Positions 55,921-64,000 of a stretch of 64,000 nt of DNA are shown here, piece by piece. Within the stretch, counting starts at the first letter, position 1. Every line of letters starts with the position of its first letter. Under the pieces are notes generated by a model, which worked only from the letters and a program-made list of their open reading frames with translations, had not been told where the DNA came from and searched no databases. The position numbers were made by a program, and so were the translations under genes. Origin of the DNA: Xanthomonas rydalmerensis (GTDB lineage: Bacteria; Pseudomonadota; Gammaproteobacteria; Xanthomonadales; Xanthomonadaceae); NCBI RefSeq assembly GCF_033170385.1, contig NZ_CP126170.1:1946001-2010000 (forward strand), read 5' to 3'.

Positions 55921-56397
55921 TCAGCGCAGCACGCCGTCCAGGCCAGGCGCCGGCGAGAGCATGTTGCGGGTGTCGATGTCGAAGCTGCGCTGCTTCTTGT
56001 CTTCCGGCGTCGCGGCGATGCTGCCCTTCAGCGTGTACTCCAGGCTGCGGCGGCCGGCGAGGGCGTCGGCGACGGCGATGCGCGCGCTCGAGCTGGGCTT
56101 CAGCGCGACGCTCACCACGTCCGCCGTTTCCGGGCCGATCGAGATCCCAGGCGCAGCCTGCAGGCTGCCGGCGGCTTCGCCCCCCACGCCCAGATCCAGG
56201 CGCAAGGTGTCGTAGCGCATCGGGATGCTGCTGTAGTTCTGCAGGCGCAGTTCCACCTTCCAACTGCCGTCCATGTTGACCGTCAGCTGCTGCACGCTGG
56301 CGGCCGGGTCGGACACACGCCGCACGATGCCGTCGCTGCAGGCGCCGAGCAATGCGGTGCACAACACGAGCAAGCCGAGGCGGAGCGGGTGACGCAT
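55921..56397 (-). CDS. LEA14-like (LEA type 2) lipoprotein
   Basis: A 158-aa predicted lipoprotein: signal MRHPLRLGLLVLCTALLGAC with lipobox LGAC and Cys20. The body is one LEA14/WHy-type beta-sandwich domain (QQLTVNMDGSWKVELRLQNY, then SSIPMRYDTLRLDLGVGGEA). Such domains in bacteria are linked to desiccation or envelope stress, but the function of this branch is not known. It is a single minus-strand gene. Confidence 0.85.
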   Translation of the reverse strand: MRHPLRLGLLVLCTALLGACSDGIVRRVSDPAASVQQLTVNMDGSWKVELRLQNYSSIPMRYDTLRLDLGVGGEAAGSLQAAPGISIGPETADVVSVALKPSSSARIAVADALAGRRSLEYTLKGSIAATPEDKKQRSFDIDTRNMLSPAPGLDGVLR

Positions 56398-57174
56398 GGG
56401 CGGATCCCAGGGTAGGTAGACCGGCGAAGACTACACCACACCCCTGTCTAACGTTGTGGCGCGGTGCTGGCGGATCCCGCTACGCGGCGTCGACGCCTGG
56501 CGCCGCGGGAGGGCGGTTGGCGCGCTATGGCTGGCGATATCCAATGGGCGTTTTCGCGACCAAATGGATGAAGACACATCACCCATGGCCATCCTCATGT
56601 CGCGCTCTCGCCAAAGGCATCAGGCCGTGGCGATGTGCCGGCGCGTGCCGGCGCCGATTGGCTGATCTAGGGACGTGCGAGCGTGCCGGTTCGTCACCTC
56701 TCGTTCCTTGTCTCAAGCACCGGTGCGGCGGGTGCAGCGCAGCAGCGGCTGGAGCTGGAGGTGGAGCGGCTGGCCTGCAGCGCGTCTAGCCGTGTCTGCT
56801 GAGGCTGGATCCGGTGTGCCTGTTGCCGCGCCAACGCGGTCGGTGCGCTCGGCTCAGCGTGGCCGGCGCGGTTCGGCTTTCGTCAGGCGTTTCGTCAGGC
56901 GGCCAGCATCAGCCGTCGCTGTTCCAGTCATCCAATAGGTCCCGGTGAGCCAGTTGGCCTGTATGTGGCTGAATTTGTTCAGGGCGTGGTGCGGTCCCCA
57001 TTGCTGTTCGATTTTCGGGCAGTGTCCACGGCAATCCGGCCGGCGGCCATCTCCAGGCGTCCCTGCCGTGCGCCGGCCGGATGCCGAGGACGCGTCCAGC
57101 ATCGCGCCATCCCCGGGTCGGACGCCGTCGGCGCACCCCGCAGCGATCGGTAGGAAAATTCTGCAACATTGCGC
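56398..57174. other. Long non-coding stretch upstream of tRNA-Phe
   Basis: Nearly 800 nt without a gene I can support. Several open frames cross it in both directions, but none has a Shine-Dalgarno sequence, a known fold or plausible codon use. Base composition is mixed and somewhat lower in GC than nearby genes. It could be an eroded gene. Confidence 0.45.
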
Positions 57175-57203
57175 TTGCCCAATTCCGATCGCCTCGCTAT
57201 GAT
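57175..57203 (+). promoter_or_regulatory. tRNA-Phe promoter
   Basis: TTGCCC and TATGAT separated by exactly 17 nt, followed by a GC-rich discriminator, 36 nt before the mature tRNA. A good sigma-70 match of the stable-RNA type. Confidence 0.8.
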
Positions 57204-57239
57204 GCGCGTCCTCGCACCGGTCCTGCCGCGTTGCGCAGT

Positions 57240-57315
57240 GGCCGAGTAGCTCAGTTGGTAGAGCAGGGGATTGAAAATCCCCGTGTCGGCGGTTCGATTC
57301 CGTCCTCGGCCACCA
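57240..57315 (+). tRNA. tRNA-Phe (anticodon GAA)
   Basis: A 76-nt cloverleaf: acceptor GGCCGAG/CTCGGCC, D-stem GCTC/GAGC, anticodon stem GGGGA/TCCCC with loop TTGAAAA, T-stem GGCGG/CCGTC with loop TTCGATT (one G-T pair), discriminator A and encoded CCA. Promoter and terminator flank it closely, so it is a single-gene transcript. Confidence 0.98.
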
Positions 57316-57322
57316 CTCTTTC

Positions 57323-57354
57323 AGGGCTTGCAGCAATGCAAGCCCTTTTCTTTT
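57323..57354 (+). terminator. Terminator of tRNA-Phe
   Basis: A perfect 10-bp stem (AGGGCTTGCA, loop GCAA, TGCAAGCCCT) followed by TTTCTTTT. A second hairpin (GCCGCAA/TTGCGGC, 57355-57372) follows immediately as possible backup. Confidence 0.92.
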
Positions 57355-57372
57355 GCCGCAAGGTTTTGCGGC

Positions 57373-57648
57373 GTTTGTCCGGCTTTTGCGGCTTGTTGTT
57401 GTTCCGGTGGTCCCGGTAGCCGGAGTTGCCGCGGCGTCGCCATCCGGACTCTGTGCCGCATCCGTGCGCTATGCAGACTTCCGCATGCGCCCGCGGCTTT
57501 TGACGGCTGCCTACACCGAGCGCATGTGAAGAAGGCGTGTCCAATTCTGTAGACAAATACGCCCCTTTCACGGTTTTCCGGGATATTTCGCTCAATCAAT
57601 GGCGCCGCCTGTCGTAATCATAGGCATGGGCAATCAGGGGACCTGCCA
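57373..57648. other. Spacer between tRNA-Phe and small secreted protein gene
   Basis: No gene recognised. The last 100 nt are AT-richer (57540-57605) and probably contain the promoter of the following small gene. Confidence 0.45.
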
Positions 57649-57927
57649 ATGACCAGCGGATTCGGACGGATATGTGGCGGCGTCGTGCTGCTGTGGGCCA
57701 TGGCGGGCACCGCGATGGCGGCCCCCGCCGACCAGGCGGAGCACGCGGGCGAGCAGGGCGGTCCCGGTGCCGATGCGCCTTACATCGAGCAGGTCGGCTC
57801 CGAGTGCGTGATGGTCAACACCTATCTGCAGCGACGCGACGGGGTGGTCGAGCGCGTGGTGCTGCGCGAGCCGGTGCAATGCGCCAGCCAGCCGGACCAG
57901 CGCTCCATGGCCGACCTGAGCAACTGA
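57649..57927 (+). CDS. Small exported protein of unknown function
   Basis: A 92-aa protein with a signal peptide (MTSGFGRICGGVVLLWAMAG, then TAMAAPA). The mature part is short and polar with two cysteines (GSECVMVNTYLQRRDGVVER; LREPVQCASQ) that may form a disulphide. The Shine-Dalgarno AGGGGA lies eight nt before the ATG. No family recognised. It lies upstream of the lipocalin gene on the same strand with a 96-nt gap and may be co-transcribed with it. Confidence 0.7.
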   Translation: MTSGFGRICGGVVLLWAMAGTAMAAPADQAEHAGEQGGPGADAPYIEQVGSECVMVNTYLQRRDGVVERVVLREPVQCASQPDQRSMADLSN

Positions 57928-58023
57928 CCGGCCGTGCCATGATTGCCGGCGTTCCGCGCCGCGCTTTACATCGCTGCGCAGCTCCTGCATAAGCTGCTGC
58001 TTCCCGTCCATCGGAACCTGCGC

Positions 58024-58569
58024 ATGCGCTTCTCGCCGATCGCGCTGCTGTTGCTGGCGTGCCTGTTGTGCCTCGCACCGCCGCTGCGCGCCGCGCAGCC
58101 GGTGACCTCGGTCGCCGAGTTCGATCTCGGTCGTTATGCCGGGCAGTGGCACGAGATCGCGCACCTGCCGGTCTCCTTCCAGAAGAAGTGCGTCGGCGAC
58201 GTCACCGCAGCCTACGTGTTGCGCGACGATGGCCAGATCGGCGTGCGCAACGCCTGTCGCACTGCCAGCGGCGACAGGCTGGCGGCCGAAGGCGTGGCAA
58301 GGCGGGTGGAGGGGCATCCCGGGCGGTTGCAGGTGCGCTTTGCGCCGGACTGGCTGGGCTGGGTACCGTTCGTGTGGGCCGACTACTGGGTGATCGCGCT
58401 GGATCCGGATTATCAGTGGGCGTTGATCGGCGAACCTGGGCGCAAGTACCTGTGGGTGCTGTCGCGCTCGCCGCGCATGTCGCGCACGGTGTTCGAAGGG
58501 ATCAAGGCCAAGGCGCTGGCGATGGGGTATGACCTCGATCCGCTGCTGGTGGTCGCGCCGCTGGATTGA
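58024..58569 (+). CDS. Blc-type bacterial lipocalin
   Basis: A 181-aa envelope lipocalin that probably binds fatty acids or lysophospholipids. The frame opens earlier, but the ATG at 58024 starts the signal peptide (MRFSPIALLLLACLLCLAPP); the LLAC there could also be a lipobox, so it may be lipidated. Lipocalin motifs are FDLGRYAGQWHEIAHLPVSF (the GxW region), KKCVGDVTAAYVLRDDGQIG, DYWVIALDPDYQWALIGEPG and YLWVLSRSPRM. The paired Cys residues before and after the first strands are typical. Confidence 0.92.
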   Translation: MRFSPIALLLLACLLCLAPPLRAAQPVTSVAEFDLGRYAGQWHEIAHLPVSFQKKCVGDVTAAYVLRDDGQIGVRNACRTASGDRLAAEGVARRVEGHPGRLQVRFAPDWLGWVPFVWADYWVIALDPDYQWALIGEPGRKYLWVLSRSPRMSRTVFEGIKAKALAMGYDLDPLLVVAPLD

Positions 58570-58811
58570 CGGTGCTGGCGCCGGTCGCCTCGCCACGCGG
58601 CCTCATGTGCCGAATGTCTCGTGTGTCGTCTCGGTAGGTGTTGTGCGCCGCGGGCTTGGCAAACGGGCCGGCATGCCTGCGCGCTTCGCCTTGCCGCGAT
58701 GCGATGACATGCGCCAGCGACGAACTGCCGCTTGTGTCTCACGCGCAGCGCGTGTCGGACGGTTGCATTCGCGTGGCGAGGAGCCGCACTGCGCGCATCG
58801 CGTGATCCGCG

Positions 58812-59198
58812 CTAGCTGGGAAACGCCGTCAGCGCCGCGTCCAGCAGCGCCGCGCTGTCGCCGTCGCGCAGGGTCTGCAGTGCGCTGCGACCGTCGGCGA
58901 GGCGTACCTCCCGCAGCCATTGCGACAGCGTCGCCAGGTCGCTGCCGCAGCCGTTCCAGGCCACGCAGATGGTTTCGCCGACATTGTGCAGGTCGGCGTG
59001 GTTCAGGTGCTCCAGGGTTCCGTCGTGCGCAAGCCAGGCGAGCGCGCGTTGCGCATCCTCCGGCGCGCCATAGGCGGCGCCGTCGATCAGCGACAGCAGG
59101 TCATTGCTGTCGGCGCGGCGCGCGGCCCGGCGCCGTTCGGCGCGGCGCATGCCCTGCAGGATCGCCTTGATCCTTTCTTCGTGGAGGTTGCCGGTCAT
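58812..59198 (-). CDS. Conserved hypothetical soluble protein
   Basis: A 128-aa protein without signal or TM segment. It starts MTGNLHEERIKAILQGMRRA, continues with a basic stretch (ERRRAARRADSND) and has a mostly helical body (QRALAWLAHDGTLEHLNHAD; CGSDLATLSQWLREVRLADG). The ATG at 59198 is 28 nt from the xseA stop on the same strand; a longer in-frame GTG start at 59246 would overlap xseA. No function is recognised. The position suggests co-transcription with xseA. Confidence 0.65.
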   Translation of the reverse strand: MTGNLHEERIKAILQGMRRAERRRAARRADSNDLLSLIDGAAYGAPEDAQRALAWLAHDGTLEHLNHADLHNVGETICVAWNGCGSDLATLSQWLREVRLADGRSALQTLRDGDSAALLDAALTAFPS

Positions 59199-59226
59199 GG
59201 GCGGCAAGGGCGATGGGGCGAAGGGA

Positions 59227-60567
59227 TCACTCCGTGCGCTCGGCACGCAGGTGCAATTCGCCGTCGGCCAGGCGTGCGCGCAGGCGATCGCCGGGCGCGA
59301 CCTGGGCCGCCGAGCGCACCACGCTGCCGTCGTCGGCGCGGCTCAGGATGCTGTAGCCGCGCGCCACCGTGGCCAGCGGGCTGACCGTCTCCAGTGCACG
59401 GGCCAACGCCCGCAGGCGCTGCGCATCGGCCTGCAGCTGCCGCGCCATCGCCGCCTGCGGGCGCCGGCCCAGCGCAAGCAGGCGCACGCGCAGCATCGCC
59501 AGCCGCCGCTGCGGTTGGGAGGCGCGCAGCACTGCGGCGGCATGGCGCAACTGCGCATGGCGGCGTTCCTGCTGTTGCCGCCAGACTGTCTTCAGCCGTC
59601 GTCCGAGCTCGTGCTGGCGGCGCTGCAGCAATTGCAGGCGCGCTTGCGGACTCTGCGCCTGCAGGCGCAGCAGGGCGCGGTCGGCGCGTTGCTGCGCTTG
59701 CCGCAGCCGGTGCTGCTGCCAGCGCAGCAGCGCGGCATGCTGGGCACGCAGGCGCGCACTAAGATCGCGCTGGTCGGGGGCCAGCAATTCGGCGGCGACC
59801 GACGGCGTCGGCGCACGCAGGTCGGCGGCGAAATCGGCCAGGGTCACGTCGGTTTCGTGGCCGACCGCCGACACCACCGGGGTGATGGCCGCGGCGATGG
59901 TGCGTGCCAGGTGTTCGTCGTTGAACGCCCACAGGTCCTCCAGCGAACCGCCGCCGCGGGTCAGCAGGATCGCGTCGTAGCGGCCGCTGGCGTCGGCCTG
60001 GCGCAGCAATGCGGCGATCTGCGCCGCTGCGCTGTCGCCCTGGACCAGGCTCGGCAGAATGTCCACCTGCAGCAGCGGCATGCGCCGGCCGAGCACGCTC
60101 AGCACGTCGCGCACTGCGGCGCCGCTGGGCGAGGTGATGACCGCCAGGCGGCGCATGAACCCGGGCAGGGCGCGCTTGCGCTCGCTGGCGAACAGGCCCT
60201 CGGCGGCGAGCCGGGCCTTGAGGTCCTCGAACGCGCGGCGCAATGCGCCTTCGCCGGCCTCCTCCAGGTGGTCCAGCACCAACTGGTAGTCGCCGCGCGC
60301 TTCGTACAGGGTCAGGCGCCCGCGCGCGAGCACGCGCAGGCCTTCGCGTGGCACGAACCGCAGCCACTGGCTCTTGGGCTTGAACATGGCGCAACGCACC
60401 TGTGCGCGCGCGTCCTTCAGGGTGAAGTACAGATGGCCGGACGAGGGACGGGTGACGTTGCCCAGTTCGCCTTCCACCCAGGCCACTGAGAACGTGCTCT
60501 CCAGCAGGTCGCGGGCCAGCGTGTTGAGCTGGCTGGGGCTGAGGATCTGGTCGGCGCGATCGGGCAT
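59227..60567 (-). CDS. xseA: Exodeoxyribonuclease VII large subunit
   Basis: The large subunit of ExoVII, which degrades single-stranded DNA from both ends; 446 aa, normal length. The ATG at 60567 gives [20 protein letters not shown]. The N-terminal OB-fold is [24 protein letters not shown] (here [20 protein letters not shown]), the catalytic core has [37 protein letters not shown] and [20 protein letters not shown], then a long coiled coil and the C-terminal [11 protein letters not shown]. The small subunit gene xseB is not adjacent. The frame stays open into queG upstream with only a 26-nt gap. Confidence 0.97.
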   Translation of the reverse strand: MPDRADQILSPSQLNTLARDLLESTFSVAWVEGELGNVTRPSSGHLYFTLKDARAQVRCAMFKPKSQWLRFVPREGLRVLARGRLTLYEARGDYQLVLDHLEEAGEGALRRAFEDLKARLAAEGLFASERKRALPGFMRRLAVITSPSGAAVRDVLSVLGRRMPLLQVDILPSLVQGDSAAAQIAALLRQADASGRYDAILLTRGGGSLEDLWAFNDEHLARTIAAAITPVVSAVGHETDVTLADFAADLRAPTPSVAAELLAPDQRDLSARLRAQHAALLRWQQHRLRQAQQRADRALLRLQAQSPQARLQLLQRRQHELGRRLKTVWRQQQERRHAQLRHAAAVLRASQPQRRLAMLRVRLLALGRRPQAAMARQLQADAQRLRALARALETVSPLATVARGYSILSRADDGSVVRSAAQVAPGDRLRARLADGELHLRAERTE

Positions 60568-60593
60568 GCGGGCAGTGCAGGGCGTACGGGCGC

Positions 60594-61721
60594 CTATCCT
60601 CGCACGTTCGCTTTCGGCATCGGCGCTGCCGGCGCTGCCGCCACACGGGTCGGCGCCTGCGCATGCTGCGCCAGCGCCCATTGCACGTGCTCGCGCACCA
60701 GCGGCGAGGGATGCTGCGCGCGCGCGCCGAGCGCGGCCAGCACCTGCGGCGTGGTCGGGGCGTTGCCCAGCGCCACCGCCAGATTGCGCAGCCAGCGTTC
60801 GTGGCCGCTGCGGCGGATCGCGCTGCCTTCGGTGCGGCGCAGGAATTCGTCTTCCTCCCAGGCGAATAACTGCGCCAGCGTGGCCTTGTCCAGATCGTTG
60901 CGGGCGCGGAAGTCCGGCTCGTCGCTGCGCTTGGCGAACTTGTTCCAGGGGCAGATCAGCTGGCAGTCGTCGCAGCCGAAGATACGGTTGCCGATCGCTG
61001 GACGCAGGTCTTCGGGGATTGCGCCGTCGTGCTCGATGGTCAGGTAGGCGATGCAGCGGCGGGCATCGAGCCGATACGGCGCGACGATCGCCTGGGTCGG
61101 GCAGACGTCGATGCAGCGCGTGCAGGTGCCGCAGTGCGCGGTGGCCGGCGGATCGATCGGCAGCGGCAGATCGACGTAGATCTCGCCGAGGAAGAACCAG
61201 GAGCCGCCGTTGCGGTCGATCAGGCAGGTGTGCTTGCCGATCCAGCCGAGGCCGGCGTCGCGCGCCAGGGCGCGTTCGAGCACCGGTGCCGAATCGACGA
61301 ACACGCGGTGGCCGAACGGGCCGATCTCGTCCTGGATGCGCTCGGCCAGCTTCTGCAGGCGGTTGCGCATCAGCTTGTGATAATCGCGGCCCAGCGCATA
61401 GCGCGCGACGTAGGCGCGCTCGCCGTCGCGCAGCGTGTCCCAGGCCGAATCGTCGTCGTTTCGGCCGTAGTCCAGGCCCACCGAGATTACCCGCAGCGTG
61501 CCGGGAATGAGTTCGGCCGGGCGCGCGCGCTTGTCGCCGTGCTGGGCCATCCAGTGCATCGTGCCGTACAGGCCCTGCGCCAGCCAGTCGCGCAGATGCG
61601 CCTCGTCCTGCTGCAGTTCGATCCCGGCGATGCCGCAGCGCTGGAAGCCGAACGTGCGCGCCAACGCGCGGATGCGCGCGGCCGCAGCGTGGGGGTCGGC
61701 GATGTCGAGGCGGGCGGACAT
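60594..61721 (-). CDS. queG: Epoxyqueuosine reductase
   Basis: A cobalamin- and iron-sulphur-dependent enzyme that performs the last step of queuosine tRNA modification; 375 aa. The first domain carries [20 protein letters not shown] and the cobalamin-binding region ([28 protein letters not shown]). Two 4Fe-4S motifs follow: [16 protein letters not shown] and [17 protein letters not shown]. The C-terminal HEAT-like helices end in a low-complexity tail. The ATG at 61721 is only 23 nt from the divergent nnr gene. In many Proteobacteria queG neighbours nnrD/E and tsaE, as here. Confidence 0.97.
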   Translation of the reverse strand: MSARLDIADPHAAAARIRALARTFGFQRCGIAGIELQQDEAHLRDWLAQGLYGTMHWMAQHGDKRARPAELIPGTLRVISVGLDYGRNDDDSAWDTLRDGERAYVARYALGRDYHKLMRNRLQKLAERIQDEIGPFGHRVFVDSAPVLERALARDAGLGWIGKHTCLIDRNGGSWFFLGEIYVDLPLPIDPPATAHCGTCTRCIDVCPTQAIVAPYRLDARRCIAYLTIEHDGAIPEDLRPAIGNRIFGCDDCQLICPWNKFAKRSDEPDFRARNDLDKATLAQLFAWEEDEFLRRTEGSAIRRSGHERWLRNLAVALGNAPTTPQVLAALGARAQHPSPLVREHVQWALAQHAQAPTRVAAAPAAPMPKANVRG

Positions 61722-61729
61722 CGCGCAAG

Positions 61730-61737
61730 TATAGAAT
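61730..61737 (+). promoter_or_regulatory. -10 candidate of the nnr operon (TATAGAAT)
   Basis: In the 23-nt gap between divergent queG and nnr starts. Taking TAGAAT (61732-61737) as the -10, transcription would start at or within a nt or two of the A of the nnr ATG (61745), suggesting a leaderless mRNA. The -35 region would lie inside queG and is a poor match. Confidence 0.5.
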
Positions 61738-61744
61738 CCCGTGC

Positions 61745-63232
61745 ATGTACGACTGCTTCGATCTCTACGCCACCGAGGCCGCACGCCGCATCGATGCGCA
61801 GGCCACCGCGCTGCTCGGCGGCGACGGCTACACGCTGATGCAGCGCGCCGGCCAGGCCGCCTGGCAGACGCTGCTGCAGCGCTGGCCACAGGCGCAGCGC
61901 ATCCTGGTGGCCTGCGGTAGCGGCAACAACGGCGGCGATGGTTACGTGCTGGCCCGGCTGGCGCATCGCGCCGGGCGCCAGGTGCGCGTGCTGCAGTTGC
62001 CCGGGCGCGGTCCGCAATCGCCGCTGGCGCAGCGCGCCTGCACCGACTACATCGGCGTCGGCGGACGCATCGAGGAGTTCGACGCAGCGCTGGCGCCGGC
62101 CGATGTGGTGGTCGATGCGCTGCTCGGCATCGGCCTCAATCGCGCACCGGACGCCGAACTGGCCGCGCTGCTCGGCGCGCTGGGCGGGCTCGGCGCGCCG
62201 GTGCTGGCGCTGGACGTGCCCAGCGGCGTGGACGCCGAGTCCGGCAGCGTGCCCGGTGCGGTGTTGCCGGCGACGCTGACGCTGCAGTTCATCGTGGCCC
62301 ACGCCGGCTTGCATACCGGCGCGGCCTTGAACCATGTCGGCGAGCGGGCGCTGGCGACGCTGGAGGTGCCACCGGCCGCGTTCGCCGGCTGCGCGCCGCG
62401 CGCGCAGGCCTGGGCCGTTGGCGCCTTGCGCAGCCGTCTGGCGCCGCGTCGGCAGGACAGCCACAAGGGCGATTCCGGCCATGTGCTGTGCGTCGGCGGC
62501 AACCTCGGCAGCGGTGGGGCGGTGATGCTCAGCGCCGAATCGGCGCTGCGCAGTGGGGCCGGCCTGGTCAGCGTGGCGACCCGCGGCGTGCACGTGGCGC
62601 CGTTGCTGGCGCGCTGTCCGGAGGCGATGGTGCATGCGGTCGACGAGGCGGCGTCGTTGGCGCCGTTGCTGGGCAAGGCCAGCGTGGTCGCACTCGGCCC
62701 CGGGCTGGGCCAGGACGCCTGGGCGCAGGCGCTGTGGCAGGCGGTGCTGGCCGACGAGGACTGCGCACTGGTGGTGGATGCCGACGCATTGAATCTGCTG
62801 GCGCAGGCGCCACGTGCCGTGCCGCAGGCGGTGCTGACCCCGCATCCGGGCGAGGCCGGGCGCCTGCTCGGTATCGCCACCGCCGAGGTGCAACGCGATC
62901 GCTTCGCCGCTGCCGCGGCGTTGGCCGAGCGCTATCAGGCCGCGGTGGTGCTGAAAGGCGCCGGCAGCCTGGTTGCCGCGCCCGGGCAAACGCCACGGGT
63001 GATCGCCGCCGGCAATCCGGGCATGGCGGTCGGCGGCATGGGCGATCTGTTGACCGGGGTGATCGCGGCGCTGCGCGCGCAAGGCCTGCCGGCATTCGAA
63101 GCGGCCAGCGTCGGCGCCCTGCTGCATGCCGGCGCCGGCGACCATGCCGCTGCCGCGGGCCAGCGCGGGCTGCTGCCCACCGACCTGTTGCCGGCGTTGC
63201 GGCGCCTGTCCAATCCGGAATCCGAACCATGA
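61745..63232 (+). CDS. nnr: Bifunctional NAD(P)HX epimerase/dehydratase
   Basis: Repairs hydrated NAD(P)H. A 495-aa fusion: the N-terminal YjeF_N/NnrE epimerase (about residues 1-210; [35 protein letters not shown]) and the C-terminal ADP-dependent NnrD dehydratase (about 225-495; [47 protein letters not shown]). The ATG at 61745 has no Shine-Dalgarno, as expected if the message is leaderless. The tsaE start overlaps its stop by four nt. Confidence 0.96.
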   Translation: MYDCFDLYATEAARRIDAQATALLGGDGYTLMQRAGQAAWQTLLQRWPQAQRILVACGSGNNGGDGYVLARLAHRAGRQVRVLQLPGRGPQSPLAQRACTDYIGVGGRIEEFDAALAPADVVVDALLGIGLNRAPDAELAALLGALGGLGAPVLALDVPSGVDAESGSVPGAVLPATLTLQFIVAHAGLHTGAALNHVGERALATLEVPPAAFAGCAPRAQAWAVGALRSRLAPRRQDSHKGDSGHVLCVGGNLGSGGAVMLSAESALRSGAGLVSVATRGVHVAPLLARCPEAMVHAVDEAASLAPLLGKASVVALGPGLGQDAWAQALWQAVLADEDCALVVDADALNLLAQAPRAVPQAVLTPHPGEAGRLLGIATAEVQRDRFAAAAALAERYQAAVVLKGAGSLVAAPGQTPRVIAAGNPGMAVGGMGDLLTGVIAALRAQGLPAFEAASVGALLHAGAGDHAAAAGQRGLLPTDLLPALRRLSNPESEP

Positions 63233-63711
63233 GCATCACCTTGTTCCTGCCCGACAGCGAGGCCACCGAACGCCTCGGCCGCGCGCTGGCCGCGACCCGC
63301 CCGGCGCAGGCCTCCGTGCATCTGCACGGGGATTTGGGCGCCGGCAAATCGACCCTGGCGCGGGCGCTGCTGCGCGCGCTCGGCGTGCAGGGGGCGATCC
63401 GCAGCCCCACCTACACCCTGGTGGAGCGCTACCCGTTGGCCGACGGCGAGGCCTGGCACCTGGATCTGTACCGCATCGGCGCGGCCGGCGAACTGGATTT
63501 CCTGGGGCTGGACGAGGGCGGGGCCACGCTGTGGCTGGTGGAATGGCCCGAGCGCGGTGGGGACGTGCTGGCGCCGGCCGACCTGGACGTGCGCCTGGCG
63601 GTGCGCGATCACGGGCGCAGCGTCGCCCTGCAGGCGCGTACCGATGCGGGCGCCGCGTGGCTGGCGCGGGTGGCCGAGGAGGCCGACTTGCAAGGACTTT
63701 TTGCCGGCTGA
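63229..63711 (+). CDS. tsaE: tRNA t6A biosynthesis ATPase
   Basis: The ATPase of the TsaB-TsaD-TsaE complex that makes N6-threonylcarbamoyladenosine at position 37 of ANN-decoding tRNAs; 160 aa. Walker A is HLHGDLGAGKSTLARALLRA, followed by GAIRSPTYTLVERYP, the HLDLYRIG motif and the Walker B-like WLVEWPERGG. It is translationally coupled to nnr by ATGA overlap and followed by the amiC-type gene, an order shared with E. coli and other Gammaproteobacteria. Confidence 0.97.
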   Translation: MSITLFLPDSEATERLGRALAATRPAQASVHLHGDLGAGKSTLARALLRALGVQGAIRSPTYTLVERYPLADGEAWHLDLYRIGAAGELDFLGLDEGGATLWLVEWPERGGDVLAPADLDVRLAVRDHGRSVALQARTDAGAAWLARVAEEADLQGLFAG

Positions 63712-63791
63712 CGCTAGAAAGTGAAGGCAGGTTATGGATTATTAAGGGAAAACCGCTTGCCTTTGGCTCCCAGCGATGTTTGAATCGCGTT

Positions 63792-64000
63792 ATGCGCCCG
63801 GGGACCCGTCTTTTCACCAGTCTTGCCGCTGCCGCAGGCTGGTGCCTGGCGGTGCAGACGGCGTTTGCCGGGCAGGTACAGTCGGTCTCGCTCGACAACG
63901 GTGCCACCGGCACCCGCGCCGAGATCCGCCTGCAGGGCAGTGGCGGCTTCAGCACGCTGTCGCTGGCCAATCCGAATCGCCTCGTGGTCGATCTTCCCGA
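63792..64000 (+). CDS. amiC: N-acetylmuramoyl-L-alanine amidase, N-terminus only
   Basis: The first 69 codons of a cell-wall amidase gene that runs out of the window. A signal peptide (RLFTSLAAAAGWCLAVQTAF, then AGQ) is followed by the start of an AMIN domain (VQSVSLDNGATGTRAEIRLQ; LANPNRLVVDLP), which localises AmiC/AmiB to the septum. Position after tsaE supports the call; the catalytic Amidase_3 domain is not visible. The 80-nt gap before it is AT-rich (GGTTATGGATTATTAAGG) and probably carries its own promoter. Confidence 0.88.
   Translation, partial: MRPGTRLFTSLAAAAGWCLAVQTAFAGQVQSVSLDNGATGTRAEIRLQGSGGFSTLSLANPNRLVVDLP

Noticed and set aside
56352..56789. Open frame in the long gap before tRNA-Phe
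   Set aside because: No start signal, no domain and no codon bias; the gap may contain an eroded gene but none can be supported.

Overview
The window looks like chromosomal DNA from a Xanthomonas (Lysobacteraceae, Gammaproteobacteria). The base composition is very GC-rich. The order thrS-infC-rpmI-rplT-pheS-pheT-ihfA-merR-tRNA-Pro followed by a xanthan (gum) cluster is a Xanthomonas hallmark, and a 29-nt-arm intergenic palindrome of a kind seen in that genus lies between pheS and pheT. Species cannot be fixed from the sequence. The gum cluster has one acyltransferase gene instead of two, and a cupin gene sits between gumM and gumN.

1-14.8 kb is an alpha-glucan utilisation locus: a TonB-dependent receptor (cut by the window edge), a GH97 alpha-glucosidase, a divergent three-gene run with 4-nt overlaps (six-hairpin glycosidase, MFS sugar carrier, GH13 amylase) and a LacI-type regulator. 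Palindromes that could be its operators lie before the receptor and in the divergent promoter region. Between the amylase and lacI is an intrusion of visibly lower GC: an 860-aa exported metallophosphoesterase-like protein, a decayed IS3-type orfA and a degenerate 189-nt copy of the amylase 3' end.

14.8-23.2 kb is the translation block: thrS with a possible Thr-codon leader peptide and attenuator, infC with an ATC start, rpmI, rplT, pheS, pheT, ihfA, a MerR-type regulator and tRNA-Pro(GGG). 23.5-38.4 kb is the xanthan-type exopolysaccharide cluster gumB-C-D-E-F-H-I-J-K-L-M, a DUF985 cupin, and gumN. It encodes priming (GumD), pentasaccharide assembly (GumM, H, K, I), decoration (GumF, GumL), flipping (GumJ), polymerisation (GumE) and export (GumB/GumC).

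38.5-43.1 kb (minus strand) holds dxs, an HNH endonuclease and an acyl-CoA dehydrogenase. 43.2-48.8 kb (minus strand) is a signalling cassette: FHA-GAF protein, Ser/Thr kinase with TPRs, sensorless histidine kinase and LuxR-type response regulator. 48.8-51.3 kb holds a secreted protein of unknown function, divergent from a subtilisin-like protease. 51.7-55.6 kb (minus strand) is a MarR-FUSC-DUF1656-HlyD efflux operon. 55.9-59.2 kb holds small envelope proteins, tRNA-Phe(GAA) and a lipocalin. The end carries xseA and queG (minus strand), then nnrD/E, tsaE and the start of an amiC-type amidase gene (plus strand). No CRISPR array, rRNA gene or intact insertion sequence was seen.
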